Counted from the stretch's first letter, positions 48,790-60,211 are shown. The stretch is 64,000 nucleotides of DNA from OPU3-GD-OMZ sp001901525 (GCA_963981505.1 CAXCEI010000003.1:8641-72640), one strand, 5' to 3'. Numbers and translations are program-made. Notes: a model not told the origin generated them from the sequence alone.

Positions 48790-49251
48790 ATGAAGCAGGC
48801 ACCAAAACATTTAATAGAGTTAATTGAGCCGATTGTTGAGGGCATGGGGTATGAGTGTGTCGGGATTGAATTTAATCCACACCCTACAAACGGTCTGTTA
48901 AGAATTTATATTGATGCCGAGTCGGGTGTTGTTCTTGATGATTGTACGCGTGTAAGTCGTCAAGTCAGTGGCGTATTAGATGTTGAAGATCCAATTAAAA
49001 CAGTTTATCAGTTAGAAGTGTCATCACCCGGTGCTGAGCGGCCTTTATTTGAGGTTGAGCATTTTCAGCGTTTTATAGGTCAGAAAGTACAGGTTAATTT
49101 GTTTGTTCCGATCGAAAAAAGAAGAAATGTTATTGGTTTTATCACATCAGTTAATGATGCGGTGATCGTAATTGATGGGGAAGATCAACAGTTTGAGATT
49201 CCTTTTAAATCAATCAGTAAGGCTAATTTAGTCGCCGACTTTTCGATCTAA
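48790..49251 (+). CDS. rimP: ribosome maturation factor RimP
   Basis: A 153-residue 30S maturation factor. LIEPIVEGMGYECVGIEF, RIYIDAESGVVLDDC and YQLEVSSPGAERPL are characteristic. It is the usual first protein gene before nusA. The gap to nusA is 17 bases. Confidence 0.97.
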   Translation: MKQAPKHLIELIEPIVEGMGYECVGIEFNPHPTNGLLRIYIDAESGVVLDDCTRVSRQVSGVLDVEDPIKTVYQLEVSSPGAERPLFEVEHFQRFIGQKVQVNLFVPIEKRRNVIGFITSVNDAVIVIDGEDQQFEIPFKSISKANLVADFSI

Positions 49252-49268
49252 AAAGGGTGATACGTTAA

Positions 49269-50777
49269 ATGAGTAAAGAAATATTATTAGTAGTTGATGT
49301 TGTTTCTAATGAAAAAGATCTTGAAAAAGAAGAAATATTCGAGGCGTTAGAGTTAGCGTTAGAAGCAGCAACAGTTAAGAAAAATGGTGGCAATATTAAA
49401 GCACGCGTGGTGATTGATAGAGCTACCGGTGATTATGAGACCTTTCGCAGTTGGGAGGTTGTTACTTTGGGTGATGAGGGCATTGCGCTGGAAAATCCAG
49501 AGGTTGAAATAACGTTGGACGAGGCGATTAAAGGGCAGCCTGATATTCAAGTGGGTGATCATGTTCTGGAACCTATCGACTCTGTTGTGTTTGGACGGAT
49601 TGCCGCGCAAGCAGCAAAACAGGTCATCATTCAGAAGGTTCGGGAAGCTGAACGGCGTAAAATTGTTGAGGCCTATAAAGATCGAAAAGGAGAATTGATT
49701 ACCGGTGTTGTCAAACGGTTGGAGCGTGGGGGCGTATTATTGGATTTGGGTGGTAATGTTGAAGCTCAGGTGAGCCGTGAAGATATGATTCCTAGAGAAT
49801 CTTTTCGGATTGGTGACCGGGTGAGAGGGTATTTGAAGGATGTCCGCTCTGAAACGCGTGGACCGCAACTCTTTATTAGTCGTTCAGCACCTGAATTAAT
49901 TAAAGTCTTATTTCAATTAGAAGTTCCTGAAATTGGTGACGGTGTTATTGAAATCGTAGAAGCTGCGCGAGACCCAGGTTCGAGAGCTAAAATAGCGGTT
50001 AGAAGCTTGGACCCTCGCTTAGACCCTATTGGGTCGTGTGTTGGCATGCGGGGATCACGGGTTCAGGCTGTTTCTAATGAATTAGCCGGTGAACGTGTTG
50101 ATATAATTTTATGGGATGAAAATACGGCCCAGTTTGTCATTAACTCAATGTCACCTGCTGAAATTAGTTCAATTGTGGTTGATGAAGATTCACACAGTAT
50201 GGAATTGGCCGTTGCAAATGATAATTTGTCTCAGGCAATTGGGCGAGGTGGACAGAATGTGCGCCTGGCTTCTGAGTTAACCGGTTGGGAGCTTAATGTT
50301 GTTGATGCTGCTGAGGCAGAGCAAGAAAGTCAGGCAGTAGCTGAGAGCACCAAACAATTATTTATTGCACAATTAGATGTTGACGAAGACATTGCTGAAA
50401 TTCTTGTTGACGTTGGTTTTAATAGTGTTGAAGAAATAGCTTATGTGCCGATGAATGAAATGCTTGAAATAGAAGCGTTTGAGAAAGACCTCGTTGAAGA
50501 ATTAAGAAATCGTGCCAAAGATGCTGTGCTTATTAGTGCGATTGCTACAGAAGAGAAAATTGAGACCAGAGAGCCAGACGAAGATCTGTTGAATATGGAT
50601 GGTATGGATAAAGAATTGGCTTATGATTTAGCCAAGAAGGATATAGTGACCATGAATGACTTAGCTGAATTATCTATTGATGATTTGTTGGTTTTTAATG
50701 GGATTGATGAGAAACGTGCTGGAGAGTTAATTATGAAAGCGCGTGAACCGTGGTTTGTAGAGGACGCCGGCGAATAG
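49269..50777 (+). CDS. nusA: transcription termination/antitermination factor NusA
   Basis: A 502-residue protein with an RNA-polymerase-binding N-terminal domain (residues 1-125), S1 domain (about 130-200, ELITGVVKRLERGG), two KH domains (CVGMRGSRVQAV and AIGRGGQNVRLA) and two acidic C-terminal AR repeats, as in E. coli (495). It modulates pausing, termination and rRNA antitermination. Confidence 0.98.
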   Translation: MSKEILLVVDVVSNEKDLEKEEIFEALELALEAATVKKNGGNIKARVVIDRATGDYETFRSWEVVTLGDEGIALENPEVEITLDEAIKGQPDIQVGDHVLEPIDSVVFGRIAAQAAKQVIIQKVREAERRKIVEAYKDRKGELITGVVKRLERGGVLLDLGGNVEAQVSREDMIPRESFRIGDRVRGYLKDVRSETRGPQLFISRSAPELIKVLFQLEVPEIGDGVIEIVEAARDPGSRAKIAVRSLDPRLDPIGSCVGMRGSRVQAVSNELAGERVDIILWDENTAQFVINSMSPAEISSIVVDEDSHSMELAVANDNLSQAIGRGGQNVRLASELTGWELNVVDAAEAEQESQAVAESTKQLFIAQLDVDEDIAEILVDVGFNSVEEIAYVPMNEMLEIEAFEKDLVEELRNRAKDAVLISAIATEEKIETREPDEDLLNMDGMDKELAYDLAKKDIVTMNDLAELSIDDLLVFNGIDEKRAGELIMKAREPWFVEDAGE

Positions 50778-50789
50778 GAGCTTGGGAAT

Positions 50790-53396
50790 ATGAGTAGTAT
50801 TACAGTAAAAAACTTAGCTGAAGTTGTTGGTATTCCTATTGATCGATTAATACTGCAATTGAAAGATGCTGGAATAAGTGTGAAGTCGGCTGATGAGTCA
50901 TTAACCGAAGAACAGAAGTTTACTTTATTGGGGCATTTAAGGAAGCGTCATGGGAAATCTGATGATGAGAATTCTCCAAGTCGTGTCACCTTGAACCGAA
51001 AATCAGTCAGTAAATTAAAATTGGGGCAGGGTTCTGGAAAGTCAGATAAAACGGTTAGCATCGAAGTGCGTAAGAAAAAAACTTATGTGAAACGCAGTGA
51101 AGTGGATACAACTGAATTATTGGATGAGAAAGTTCAGGCTCAAAATGCGTTAGAGCAACAGCGTATTGAAATAGCGGCAGAAGAACACGCTCGATTAGAA
51201 AAAGATCGATTGCGAGTGGAGGAGCAGGTTCAATTAGAAAAAGACCGACTCAAAGTCGAACAAATGAAAAAACAAGAAGCTGAAGAGCATCAGTTACATT
51301 TGGATTCTCAAGCGCATTTGAAGCACGAAGAAGAAAAACGCCGCCAAGAGGTGCTTAAGCAAAAAGCAGATCAAGAACGTTTGGTAGAGCAGGAAGATGC
51401 CAAAAGAAAATCAGAGCAGGAAGAGAAAAAAGCGAAAGAAGTCGAGTCGAAAAGAAATGATCCTGTTTCGAGTCCGGCTCGAAAGCCATCGAAGCCAACG
51501 CGTGTGGGTGCTAAAAAGGCGCCTGCTGTTAAAAGAGGTAAAGGCGGTGTTAAACGTCAAAAAGGCTCAGGGAAAAAACGCCAACAAGATGTTAACACAT
51601 CAAATAATCAACATGGCTTCGAAAAGCCGACTGTTCTGATAGCAAAAGAAATTGCCATCCCTGAACATATTATTGTTTCTGAGTTAGCACAGCGGTTAAG
51701 TATTAAAGCGGCCGATGTTATTAAGCAAATGATGAAACTTGGCACTATGGCTACGATCAATCAAAGTATCGATCAGGATACGGCGGTAATTATTGTGGAG
51801 GAGTTAGGGCATAAAGCCATTTTGCAGAATGAAGATGACATTGAGAATTCTGTTTTAGGTCTTGATGTTGAAGAGTTGCGTGAGAGTCACTCAAGAGCCC
51901 CCATCGTTACGATTATGGGTCATGTAGATCATGGTAAAACCTCATTGCTTGATTATATAAGAAAATCTCGCGTCGCAGACGGAGAAGCCGGTGGCATAAC
52001 GCAGCATATAGGGGCCTATCAAGTCGTCACTGATCATGGTGCTGTGACCTTTCTTGATACACCCGGGCATGCGGCTTTTACTGCCATGCGTGCAAGAGGT
52101 GCGCAAGTGACTGATGTGGTCATTATTGTTGTCGCTGCAGATGATGGGGTTATGCCGCAAACTAAAGAAGCTGTTGAGCATGCTAAAGCGGCTGAAGTTC
52201 CTATTATTGTTGCGATTAATAAAATGGATAAACCTGCTGCTGACCCGCAACGTGTTATGCAGGAATTAGCCACGATTGATGTTGTTCCTGAGGATTGGGG
52301 CGGTACGGTTCAGTTTATTCAGGTATCTGCCAAGACCGGTGAGGGTGTAGACAATCTGATAGAGGCATTAATATTGCAATCTGAAATTCTCGAGCTTGCA
52401 GCGCCGGTTGAAGGGGTTGCGTCCGGGTTTGCCATTGAGGCTCGTTTAGACAAAGGACGGGGTCCGGTAGCGACTGTACTGGTACAAAAAGGAACCCTTG
52501 AAAAAGGACAGATTGTTTTATGTGGCAGCGAGTATGGCCGGGTTAGGAATATGCATGATGAATCGGGTAAAGTGATCAAGTCAGCGGGACCTTCGGTTCC
52601 TGTTGAAATTGTAGGCTTGTCAGGAGCACCGACTGCCGGTGAACACTTTATCGTCGTCACGAATGAAAAATCTGCGCGTGAATTATCAGAGCATCGTGCC
52701 GAAAAATTAAAATCTAATAAACTGGCAGCTCAACAAGCTGCAAAATTAGATGAGGTCTTTTCTCGGATGGCGGCAGGCGATACGACGACCTTAAATTTGG
52801 TTATTAAGGCAGATGTGCATGGTAGTTTGGAGGCATTAAAAGAGTCGCTCACTAAGCTATCAAATGATGAGGTAAAAGTTAAAGTTGTCTATGGCGGTGT
52901 GGGTGGTATTAATGAAGGAGATGCGAATTTAGCATTGGCTTCTGATGCTATCGTTATTGGTTTTAATGTTCGTGCAGATGCAACCGCACGTAAACTCATT
53001 GCTGATAAAGGGATCGATCTTCATTATTACAGCATAATTTATGATGTCATTGATGAAGTTAAGAAATCTATCAGTGGATTATTATCGCCAGAAATTAAAG
53101 AGCAGATTGTGGGTATTGCTGAAGTTAGAGATGTTTTCCGCTCACCTAAGTTAGGTGCCATTGCCGGTTGCATGGTTATTGAGGGGTTTGTTCGACGTAA
53201 TTTGCCTATCCGAGTCTTACGCGAGAATATTGTGATTTATGAAGGTCAATTAGAATCATTGCGTCGATTTAAAGATGACATACAAGAAGTAAAATCAGGC
53301 ATGGAATGTGGTATTGGTGTCAAAAACTATAATGATATTAAAAATAATGATTACATCGAAGTTTTTGAACGCATCGAAGTTAGACGTGAGATCTAA
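50790..53396 (+). CDS. infB: translation initiation factor IF-2
   Basis: An 868-residue GTPase that brings fMet-tRNA to the 30S subunit. An N-terminal IF2-N domain (residues 1-55) is followed by a highly charged coiled-coil/Lys-Glu-rich linker (about 130-260), a second IF2-N-like segment (about 285-345), G1 GHVDHGKTS near residue 378, [14 protein letters not shown], and domains II-IV. In-frame GTG or ATG codons may give shorter forms as in E. coli; this is not shown. Confidence 0.98.
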   Translation: MSSITVKNLAEVVGIPIDRLILQLKDAGISVKSADESLTEEQKFTLLGHLRKRHGKSDDENSPSRVTLNRKSVSKLKLGQGSGKSDKTVSIEVRKKKTYVKRSEVDTTELLDEKVQAQNALEQQRIEIAAEEHARLEKDRLRVEEQVQLEKDRLKVEQMKKQEAEEHQLHLDSQAHLKHEEEKRRQEVLKQKADQERLVEQEDAKRKSEQEEKKAKEVESKRNDPVSSPARKPSKPTRVGAKKAPAVKRGKGGVKRQKGSGKKRQQDVNTSNNQHGFEKPTVLIAKEIAIPEHIIVSELAQRLSIKAADVIKQMMKLGTMATINQSIDQDTAVIIVEELGHKAILQNEDDIENSVLGLDVEELRESHSRAPIVTIMGHVDHGKTSLLDYIRKSRVADGEAGGITQHIGAYQVVTDHGAVTFLDTPGHAAFTAMRARGAQVTDVVIIVVAADDGVMPQTKEAVEHAKAAEVPIIVAINKMDKPAADPQRVMQELATIDVVPEDWGGTVQFIQVSAKTGEGVDNLIEALILQSEILELAAPVEGVASGFAIEARLDKGRGPVATVLVQKGTLEKGQIVLCGSEYGRVRNMHDESGKVIKSAGPSVPVEIVGLSGAPTAGEHFIVVTNEKSARELSEHRAEKLKSNKLAAQQAAKLDEVFSRMAAGDTTTLNLVIKADVHGSLEALKESLTKLSNDEVKVKVVYGGVGGINEGDANLALASDAIVIGFNVRADATARKLIADKGIDLHYYSIIYDVIDEVKKSISGLLSPEIKEQIVGIAEVRDVFRSPKLGAIAGCMVIEGFVRRNLPIRVLRENIVIYEGQLESLRRFKDDIQEVKSGMECGIGVKNYNDIKNNDYIEVFERIEVRREI

Positions 53397-53401
53397 GTTA
53401 A

Positions 53402-53764
53402 ATGGCTAGAGAGTTTACGCGTAATGCTAGGGTTTCATCACAGTTACACAAGGAATTGGCCGTTGTGATGCAAACGGTGATGAAAGACCCACGGTTGGGG
53501 TTTGTGACGGTGAGTGACGTTGAAGTCAGCAGAGACCTCGCAATTGCTAAAATTTATGTATCGCTGTTCGATACCGATGCTAAAGAAGTTGCAGAAAAAA
53601 TGGCTATTTTAGCGGAGGCGGCTAACTATATCCGTCTGGAAGTAGGTAAAAGAATGAAAATGCGCAGAGTGCCGCATTTTAAGTTTTTTTATGATGATGC
53701 GCTAGAAACCGGAATGCGAATTTCTAAATTATTAGATGGCAGTGATACCGAAGGGGTAGAGTAA
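53402..53764 (+). CDS. rbfA: ribosome-binding factor A
   Basis: A 120-residue KH-fold protein that binds the 30S subunit and helps 16S 5'-end processing. RVSSQLHKELAVVMQ, DPRLGFVTVSDVEVSRDLAIA and RRVPHFKFFYDDA are the family signatures. It lies five bases after infB and five before truB. Confidence 0.97.
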   Translation: MAREFTRNARVSSQLHKELAVVMQTVMKDPRLGFVTVSDVEVSRDLAIAKIYVSLFDTDAKEVAEKMAILAEAANYIRLEVGKRMKMRRVPHFKFFYDDALETGMRISKLLDGSDTEGVE

Positions 53765-53769
53765 CCCCC

Positions 53770-54678
53770 ATGGGAAGACGGCGTAAATCTGGTTTGAATG
53801 TACATGGGGTGATTCTGTTAGATAAATCTTCTGGGCTTTCATCTAATGGTGCATTGCAAGACGTCAGGCGGTTGTTTAATGCCAATAAAGCCGGTCACAC
53901 GGGTAGCTTGGATCCATTGGCAACCGGTGTTTTGCCGCTGTGTTTGGGAGAGGCAACTAAAGTTTGTTCTTTTTTATTGAATACGGATAAGCGTTATCAG
54001 GCAACGTTATTATTAGGTGTTACGACTGACAGCGGTGATACAGAAGGTAAGGTATTAAGCACGTCAGAAGTACCCGATTTATCAGTTGAAGAGATAGAAC
54101 ATTGTTTGTCGGTTTTCAAAGGTAATATTAGCCAAGTACCACCGATGTATTCTGCTTTAAAACACCAAGGTAAGCGATTGTATGAATTGGCCAGAGAAGG
54201 GAAAGTGGTTGATAGAAAGCCACGGGAAGTAGCTATTCATCAGTTAGATTTGTTATCATTCAACTCTAATAAATTAGTCTTGGATGTGCGGTGCTCTAAA
54301 GGAACTTATATTAGAAGTCTAGCTGAAGACATTGGGCGTAAATTGGGTTGTGGAGCAACTATTTCACAATTACGGCGACTGGCTGTTGGACATTTACACC
54401 TTGACCGTTGTTTTACCATTGAGCAATTAAGTTTGTTTAAACAAAAGGATGAATTAGAACGGTGTTTAATTCCTGCCGATGAGATTTTATCAGATTGGCC
54501 GGAAATTGCATTGGATACTAGGCAATGTCAATCTATTCAAAATGGTCAGCCGATTGTGTTGCCTGCGAACGATTCACAGGGTTTAGTGAGAATGTATTCA
54601 GAGGACTTATTTGTTGGTATTGGGCAACTCATACCAGCGGGACAATTAATACCTAAACGATTATTTAATTTTAATTGA
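53770..54678 (+). CDS. truB: tRNA pseudouridine(55) synthase TruB
   Basis: A 302-residue enzyme making the T-loop pseudouridine 55. The catalytic Asp is in GHTGSLDPLATGVLP, with GVLLLDKSSG-type GVILLDKSSGLSSN and the RCSKGTYIRSLAEDIG motif also present. It has a C-terminal PUA-like tail. It is between rbfA and rpsO. Confidence 0.97.
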   Translation: MGRRRKSGLNVHGVILLDKSSGLSSNGALQDVRRLFNANKAGHTGSLDPLATGVLPLCLGEATKVCSFLLNTDKRYQATLLLGVTTDSGDTEGKVLSTSEVPDLSVEEIEHCLSVFKGNISQVPPMYSALKHQGKRLYELAREGKVVDRKPREVAIHQLDLLSFNSNKLVLDVRCSKGTYIRSLAEDIGRKLGCGATISQLRRLAVGHLHLDRCFTIEQLSLFKQKDELERCLIPADEILSDWPEIALDTRQCQSIQNGQPIVLPANDSQGLVRMYSEDLFVGIGQLIPAGQLIPKRLFNFN

Positions 54679-54688
54679 TTTTTTAGGT

Positions 54689-54812
54689 GCATCAAGCGAC
54701 TAGCAGTTTGATGCAATTAGATCTTTCAGGTATTTATACTGGTATTAATTGACGGTATTTATATGTCTGAGTTTTTTCATTGTTTCTGCGCCCTATTGCG
54801 GAAAACAATGAA
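54689..54812 (+). promoter_or_regulatory. structured truB-rpsO spacer with two hairpins
   Basis: Two inverted repeats lie upstream of rpsO. GCATCAA (from 54689) pairs with TTGATGC (to 54714) around a 12-base loop. Then TTCATTGTTT-CTGC (from 54777) pairs with GCGG-AAAACAATGAA (to 54812). Neither has a following T tract, so they may be RNase III/processing sites or part of an rpsO leader. In E. coli the rpsO-pnp region is also regulated by RNA structure. A -10-like TATACT occurs at 54735-54740. Confidence 0.45.
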
Positions 54813-54912
54813 GTTTGAGGGGTGTCTTGTGTGTAGTGCGGTGCATTAAGTATCGGCGCTTTGCATATAAGACCTTATTATTAATAAATTAACCATATAG
54901 GGGTTATAAAAA

Positions 54913-55182
54913 ATGCCATTTACAACAGAACAAAAACAAGCAGTCATTGCAGATTACCAATTGACATCTACGGACACAGGATCACCTGAGGTTCAAATTG
55001 CCTTATTAACAGCGCATATTACTCATTTGTCGACTCATTTTGAGGCGCATAAAAAAGACAATCACTCGCGCCGTGGCTTATTGCGTATGGTTAATCAGCG
55101 TCGTAAATTACTGGATTATATTAAGCGAAAAGATATTGCGCGTTATCGTTCATTGATTGAGCGATTGGGTTTAAGAAAATAA
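54913..55182 (+). CDS. rpsO: 30S ribosomal protein S15
   Basis: An 89-residue S15, exact family length. [25 protein letters not shown] and the C-terminal [12 protein letters not shown] are conserved. S15 binds the central domain of 16S rRNA and, in E. coli, represses its own mRNA. A strong AGGGG Shine-Dalgarno lies upstream. Confidence 0.98.
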   Translation: MPFTTEQKQAVIADYQLTSTDTGSPEVQIALLTAHITHLSTHFEAHKKDNHSRRGLLRMVNQRRKLLDYIKRKDIARYRSLIERLGLRK

Positions 55183-55241
55183 GTAAAGTTTAAGAACGGA
55201 ATTTGTTTTCAAATACTCTCAAAATTTAGAGGAAAATTATA

Positions 55242-57314
55242 GTGACTCATATTCGTAAAGAATTTCAGTATGGCGGAAAAACTGTCAGTATTGAAACAGG
55301 GGAAATAGCACGTCAAGCAGATGGTGCCGTGCTAATTGATATTGAAGGGACATCGCTTTTAGTGACCGTTGTGGAAAAAGACGGGCCGGTTGGTGCTGAT
55401 TTTTTCCCATTGACCGTTAATTATCAGGAAAAAAGTTATGCAGCGGGTAAGATCCCTGGCGGTTTTTTTAAGCGAGAAGGTCGGCCTTCTGAGCAGGAAA
55501 CGTTATTGTGTCGATTGATTGATCGACCGGTTCGTCCCATGTTTCCAAAAGGCTTTACTCATGAGGTTCAAATTATTGCGACAGTCATGTCACTTAATCC
55601 TGAAATTGGGACAGAGGTTCCTGCACTGTTAGGTGCATCTGCAGCCTTATCGATTTCAGGCTTACCTTTCAATGGCCCTATATCAGCGGCATTGGTGGGT
55701 TATAACAACGGCGATTATATATTAAACCCAACGAAGAGTGAGTTAGAAGAATCACAGTTGGAATTAGTGGTTGCAGGTACTGATCAAGCTGTTTTAATGG
55801 TTGAGTCTGAAGCTGAATTATTAAGCGAAGAAATCATGTTAGGCGCGGTCATGTTTGGTCATGAGCAAATGCAAGTGGCAATTGCAGCCATCAGTGAATT
55901 AGCTCAGGAAGTTAATAAGCCGGCTATGGACTGGACTGCACCGGTTAAAGACGAAACGTTGGCAGCTCAGGTTGCCAGTGAAGTTGAAGCCGCAATCAGT
56001 GATGCGTATAAAATACCTGAAAAATTAAGTCGTCAAAATCAACTCAAAGTAGTTAGAAATGAGTTGATTGAAAAGTTAACTGAAGATGATGCGTATGATG
56101 CATCAGCCGTTCGGGGCGCTTTTGAAAGTCTTGAAAAAAGGGTGGTCAGAGACTACGTGTTATCAACTCAAAGCCGTATTGATGGCCGTGATTTAAGTAC
56201 CGTTCGCCCTATTACGGTTCGTACCGGTGTTCTGCCAAGAACGCATGGTTCTTCCTTATTTACTCGAGGTGAAACGCAAGCCATTGTCGTTGCAACCTTG
56301 GGAACGGGGCGTGATGCGCAAATTATTGATTCTATAAGTGGCGAGCGTAAAGATAATTTTATGCTGCATTATAACTTTCCTCCTTTTTGTGTGGGAGAGA
56401 CGGGTTTTGTCGGAACACCCAAGCGTCGAGAAATTGGCCATGGTCGTTTAGCGAAGCGGGGTGTTTTAGCGGTTGTTCCAAGCATTGATGATTTTCCGTA
56501 TGTTATTCGTGTTGTTTCAGAGATCACAGAGTCAAATGGTTCAAGTTCAATGGCCTCGGTTTGTGGTACCAGCTTGGCACTTATGGACGCTGGGGTGCCT
56601 ATCAAAACACCGGTTGCCGGAATAGCAATGGGCTTAATCAAGGAAGGTGATGATTTTGCTGTATTGTCAGATATTATGGGTGACGAAGATCATTTAGGCG
56701 ATATGGATTTTAAAGTTGCAGGTTCGGAAGAAGGTATTACGGCACTGCAAATGGATATTAAGATTGATGGCATCACTAATGAAATTATGGAAACGGCTTT
56801 GGCTCAAGCTAAAGAAGGCCGGCTTCATATTCTCGATAGAATGAATGATTCGCTTTCTGAAACCCGCGAAGAAATGTCAGATTACGCGCCTAGAATTATT
56901 TCATTTAAGATTGATCCCAGTAAAATCCGTGATGTTATCGGTAAAGGGGGCGCGACGATTCGCAGCTTAACTGAGAAAACGGGGGCAAGTATTGACTTAA
57001 CGGACGATGGTATTGTTAAAGTAGCATCTGTTGATAAGGGTGCTGGTGAAGAAGCCAAACGATTAATTGAAGAAATAACTGCTGAAGTTGAAGTGGGTAA
57101 AATCTATGAAGGAAAAGTGGCTAGGCTAATGGACTTTGGTGCTTTTGTGACTATTTTGCCTGGAAAAGATGGCTTAGTACATATTTCTCAAATATCAGCC
57201 GAGCATGTCGAAAAGGTCAGTGATAAGTTGGCTGAGGGCGATGTGGTAAAAGTTAAGGTTCTAGAGATTGATAGACAAGGACGGGTTAGATTAAGCATGA
57301 AGGAAATTGATTGA
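55242..57314 (+). CDS. pnp: polyribonucleotide nucleotidyltransferase
   Basis: A 690-residue phosphorolytic 3'-5' exoribonuclease of the degradosome. It starts at GTG with AGAGGA upstream. Two RNase PH domains, a KH domain ([14 protein letters not shown]) and an S1 domain ([15 protein letters not shown]) are in order. The [14 protein letters not shown] and [13 protein letters not shown] blocks are diagnostic. It is the last gene of the operon, with a terminator directly after. Confidence 0.98.
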   Translation: MTHIRKEFQYGGKTVSIETGEIARQADGAVLIDIEGTSLLVTVVEKDGPVGADFFPLTVNYQEKSYAAGKIPGGFFKREGRPSEQETLLCRLIDRPVRPMFPKGFTHEVQIIATVMSLNPEIGTEVPALLGASAALSISGLPFNGPISAALVGYNNGDYILNPTKSELEESQLELVVAGTDQAVLMVESEAELLSEEIMLGAVMFGHEQMQVAIAAISELAQEVNKPAMDWTAPVKDETLAAQVASEVEAAISDAYKIPEKLSRQNQLKVVRNELIEKLTEDDAYDASAVRGAFESLEKRVVRDYVLSTQSRIDGRDLSTVRPITVRTGVLPRTHGSSLFTRGETQAIVVATLGTGRDAQIIDSISGERKDNFMLHYNFPPFCVGETGFVGTPKRREIGHGRLAKRGVLAVVPSIDDFPYVIRVVSEITESNGSSSMASVCGTSLALMDAGVPIKTPVAGIAMGLIKEGDDFAVLSDIMGDEDHLGDMDFKVAGSEEGITALQMDIKIDGITNEIMETALAQAKEGRLHILDRMNDSLSETREEMSDYAPRIISFKIDPSKIRDVIGKGGATIRSLTEKTGASIDLTDDGIVKVASVDKGAGEEAKRLIEEITAEVEVGKIYEGKVARLMDFGAFVTILPGKDGLVHISQISAEHVEKVSDKLAEGDVVKVKVLEIDRQGRVRLSMKEID

Positions 57315-57341
57315 TAGACTAATCAAATCTTAATCTAAGAG

Positions 57342-57369
57342 AAAAGGGTCCGTAAGGACCCTTTTTTTT
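57342..57369 (+). terminator. Rho-independent terminator after pnp
   Basis: AAAAGGGTCC-GTAA-GGACCCTTTT followed by more T. It ends the metY-to-pnp operon and, with flanking A residues on the other side, may also act on the convergent xoxJ transcript. Confidence 0.95.
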
Positions 57370-57384
57370 GCCCTTTAATTGTGA

Positions 57385-58233
57385 TTAATCATCATCTCTG
57401 GGTATATATTTTGGGATCGGTAGCAATGGTATATGATAGGATTGAATAATATCTTGTATTGTTTGGGCATTTTCATCAATTAGTTTTTCTAGTCGTTCTT
57501 TTCTTATCTTATCGCCATAGCGAACTGCCATTGAGATAGAAAAATCAAACTTCATGCCTGTATTTGATTTCAGTGGTATGACGTTGTAATTGTTGGTGCC
57601 ACCGTTTCCTAACACATAGCCTGCCATCGGCCCCCATAAGATAACCATATCAATTTTACCGGCACGTAAGTCTTTATTAATCATCATGGCAGTATTGTTT
57701 TCATTGTCACCGGTCATGGTTTGATAGGGAATTCCCTGATCGATTAAGCCATTTCGATGAAGCCAAGTCGTTCCAGGTCCTCTGTCAAACATGGCGATTT
57801 TGAGATTATCAAGTCGTTTTTCAGCAGCATCTGCGAGTTCGGAGGGAGATGTTATGTCGTCCCATCCACGGCCCTTGGCAATCACCAGAACATAACTGGA
57901 GTGGTAGTAAGGTTTCGTGGTTAGGGCAAGGTCGTAGCCTGTTGGTACGCCCATAACAACATTACATTTATAACCTTTATTGTCAGCCAGCGGAGCGCGC
58001 AGAGTATTTCTTATAAAACCAATCCGTTGTGGAAACCAGGTGAACTCAAGGGGTAAATTTAATTGTTTGGCAAAAACAGCTGCAATGTCATTTTCAAAGC
58101 CGCTGCCATCTTTTAATGAGTAAGGAGGATGAAGTGGGTCGGCGCATACTTTAAAGGCATCGTTGGCAAGCACAGCGCTGCTAAAGAGTAGGGTGCAGCA
58201 TAAAGAGGTAATAGCAAAAAGGGACTGGGTCAT
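57385..58233 (-). CDS. xoxJ: XoxJ/MxaJ-like periplasmic binding protein
   Basis: A 282-residue solute-binding-fold protein with a signal peptide ending near residue 23 (VLA/NDAF). VCADPLHPPYSLKDG, GFENDIAAVFAKQL and VVMGVPTGYDLALTTKPYYHSSYV match the quinoprotein-dehydrogenase-associated substrate-binding family that includes MxaJ and XoxJ. XoxJ is thought to bind and help activate XoxF. It is immediately downstream of xoxF on the same strand, with a terminator-like hairpin between them. No XoxG cytochrome gene follows. Confidence 0.92.
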   Translation of the reverse strand: MTQSLFAITSLCCTLLFSSAVLANDAFKVCADPLHPPYSLKDGSGFENDIAAVFAKQLNLPLEFTWFPQRIGFIRNTLRAPLADNKGYKCNVVMGVPTGYDLALTTKPYYHSSYVLVIAKGRGWDDITSPSELADAAEKRLDNLKIAMFDRGPGTTWLHRNGLIDQGIPYQTMTGDNENNTAMMINKDLRAGKIDMVILWGPMAGYVLGNGGTNNYNVIPLKSNTGMKFDFSISMAVRYGDKIRKERLEKLIDENAQTIQDIIQSYHIPLLPIPKYIPRDDD

Positions 58234-58282
58234 GGGGTTTCTCTTAAAAGAAAAAAGAAGATGTAAGATTCAGTAGATAAAA

Positions 58283-58316
58283 AAAAGCCCCAGCTGAAAG
58301 ATCAGCTAGGGCTTTT
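58283..58316 (-). terminator. hairpin between xoxF and xoxJ, likely attenuating terminator
   Basis: On the minus strand AAAAGCCCTAGCTGA and TCAGCTGGGGCTTTT form a 15-base stem with one mismatch and a 4-base loop, followed by a run of T. Read-through would give lower xoxJ than xoxF expression. A 3'-end-stabilising role is an alternative. Confidence 0.85.
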
Positions 58317-58351
58317 AAGATGTACCAAAAAGTTATTTTATAGCAATAACT

Positions 58352-60211
58352 TTAGTGGTGACCTGGAAGAGCGAAAACCGTGAAAACGCCGCCCAGTTTA
58401 GTGTAAGCACTTAGGCTTCTGTAGGCGCCAACAGCACCTAAGCCTTCAGTGTTAGTAGCGTCAGTACCATCATCGATCCCAGCCGCCATACCGATACCGG
58501 CCCAGCCACCTACGCCAGAGAGAACGCCAACATATTGCTTGCCTCTGAAGCTCCAAGTGTTTACGTTGCCGATAATGCCTGAAGGTGTTTTGAATTTATA
58601 CAATTCACGACCTGTTTTAGCATCAACCGCTTTCAGATAGCCTTCTAATGTTCCGTAGAAAACTAACCCACCAGCCGTTGCAACAGAACCCGACCAAACT
58701 GAGAATGGTTCGTCGTTAGACCAAACAATTTCACCGGTTGTAGCATCCCATGCAGTGAAAACACCTAAGTTAGTTGAACCGTTTTTGCGACCGTTAGTTG
58801 CATCAACCCCTGCAGGGTACATGCTTAAGGTAGCACCTACGTACGGTTGGCCTGCAGTGTAACTGACTTCAAATGGCTCGTAGTCCATACATACGTGGTT
58901 ACCAGAGATATAGAAGAAACCAGTTTGCGGTGAATAAGAAACCGGTTGTTGGTTTTTACTCCCCAGAGCCGCTGGACAAACACCGGTAGTGTTTTCATCT
59001 TCACCATGAAATTCAGTACTGAATTCATCAACAACTGTTGGGCGACCTGTATGCATATCAACTTCAGAAACCCAATTGACGGCTTTGTCAAAAGTTTCAG
59101 CAACCAGTAATTCACCGGTCACACGGTCTAAGGTGTAGCCGATGCCATTTCTGTCAAAATGAACGATAGTTTTGCGCATTTTACCGTTGATTTTTTGATC
59201 AACTAATGGCACTTCATTAATACCGTCAAAATCCCACTCATCATGTGGAGTCATTTGGTAAACCCATTTCACTTCACCGGTATCCGCGTCACGTGCCCAA
59301 AGAGACATTGACCATTTATTGTCACCCGGACGTTGAACAGGGTTCCATGTGGATGGGTTACCTGATCCATAATAAACGAGGTTTAATTTAGGGTCGTAAC
59401 TGTACCAGCCCCACGTAGTTCCGCCGCCTATTTTCCATTGATCGCCTTCCCAGGTTTTTGTGCTTGAGTTAGCGCCAACTTTAGTGACTTTACCGTTTGC
59501 CCAGGTAGTGGTAGAGCTTGAGTTAATTAATGTGTCCGAATCAGGACCCATGCTGTAACCTTTCCAAGCTAACTGCCCGGTGTTGATATCATATGCCGCT
59601 AAAAAGCCACGAACACCGAATTCTCCGCCTGAAATACCTGTTATAACTTTGTCGTTCACAACAATAGGGGAGTTGGTGTTGGTCATGCCTAATTTAGGAT
59701 CGCCGTTTTGTACGCTCCAAATCCGCTTACCTGTTTTGGCATCAAGTGCAGTTAAAACAGTATCTGATTGTTGTAAAAAGATTTTACCGTCACCGTAAGC
59801 CAAGCCACGGTTAACAGTGTCACAACACATCACAGGGATGGTTACATCTGCATCTTGTTTAGGGGTGTATTCCCAAATAACCGATTGCGATGCTTGATCA
59901 AGAGCGTAAACAGTGTTAGGAAAAGGTGTGTGAATGTAAACGGTATCGTTAACAACGATTGGACCGCCTTCATGACCACGTAGAACCCCTGTTGAAAAAG
60001 TCCAAGCAGGTTGCAGTTCGCTAACGTTATCTTTGTTTATTTGGTTGAGCTTACTATAACGAGTTCCGTGATAATCACCTCCCCACATAGACCAGTTTTT
60101 TGCGTCTTTTGAGAGTCGATCCAAGTTACTGTTAGCAGTTGAAATCGCAGGCGCAGCTAAACAAGTAGCGACAGTTGTTGCGATCAGCCAGCTTTTAACA
60201 GGCATTTTCAT
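58352..60211 (-). CDS. xoxF: lanthanide-dependent methanol dehydrogenase XoxF
   Basis: A 619-residue PQQ enzyme of the periplasm that oxidises methanol to formaldehyde or formate. A signal peptide ends near residue 26, and the eight-bladed propeller repeats follow. The adjacent-cysteine disulfide is Cys129-Cys130 (VMCCDTVN). Metal ligands are Glu197 (GGEFGVRG), Asn285 (GSGNPS), catalytic Asp327 and the extra Asp329 in DEWDFDG. Asp329 is the acid that marks lanthanide enzymes; MxaF has Ala there. The MKMPVK start has an excellent GGAGGAAA. There is no mxaF in the window. Confidence 0.97.
   Translation of the reverse strand: MKMPVKSWLIATTVATCLAAPAISTANSNLDRLSKDAKNWSMWGGDYHGTRYSKLNQINKDNVSELQPAWTFSTGVLRGHEGGPIVVNDTVYIHTPFPNTVYALDQASQSVIWEYTPKQDADVTIPVMCCDTVNRGLAYGDGKIFLQQSDTVLTALDAKTGKRIWSVQNGDPKLGMTNTNSPIVVNDKVITGISGGEFGVRGFLAAYDINTGQLAWKGYSMGPDSDTLINSSSTTTWANGKVTKVGANSSTKTWEGDQWKIGGGTTWGWYSYDPKLNLVYYGSGNPSTWNPVQRPGDNKWSMSLWARDADTGEVKWVYQMTPHDEWDFDGINEVPLVDQKINGKMRKTIVHFDRNGIGYTLDRVTGELLVAETFDKAVNWVSEVDMHTGRPTVVDEFSTEFHGEDENTTGVCPAALGSKNQQPVSYSPQTGFFYISGNHVCMDYEPFEVSYTAGQPYVGATLSMYPAGVDATNGRKNGSTNLGVFTAWDATTGEIVWSNDEPFSVWSGSVATAGGLVFYGTLEGYLKAVDAKTGRELYKFKTPSGIIGNVNTWSFRGKQYVGVLSGVGGWAGIGMAAGIDDGTDATNTEGLGAVGAYRSLSAYTKLGGVFTVFALPGHH

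Noticed and set aside
50790..53396. Lys/Glu-rich repeats in infB as a possible tandem repeat locus
   Set aside because: This is the normal charged linker of IF-2 and has no exact DNA repeat unit.
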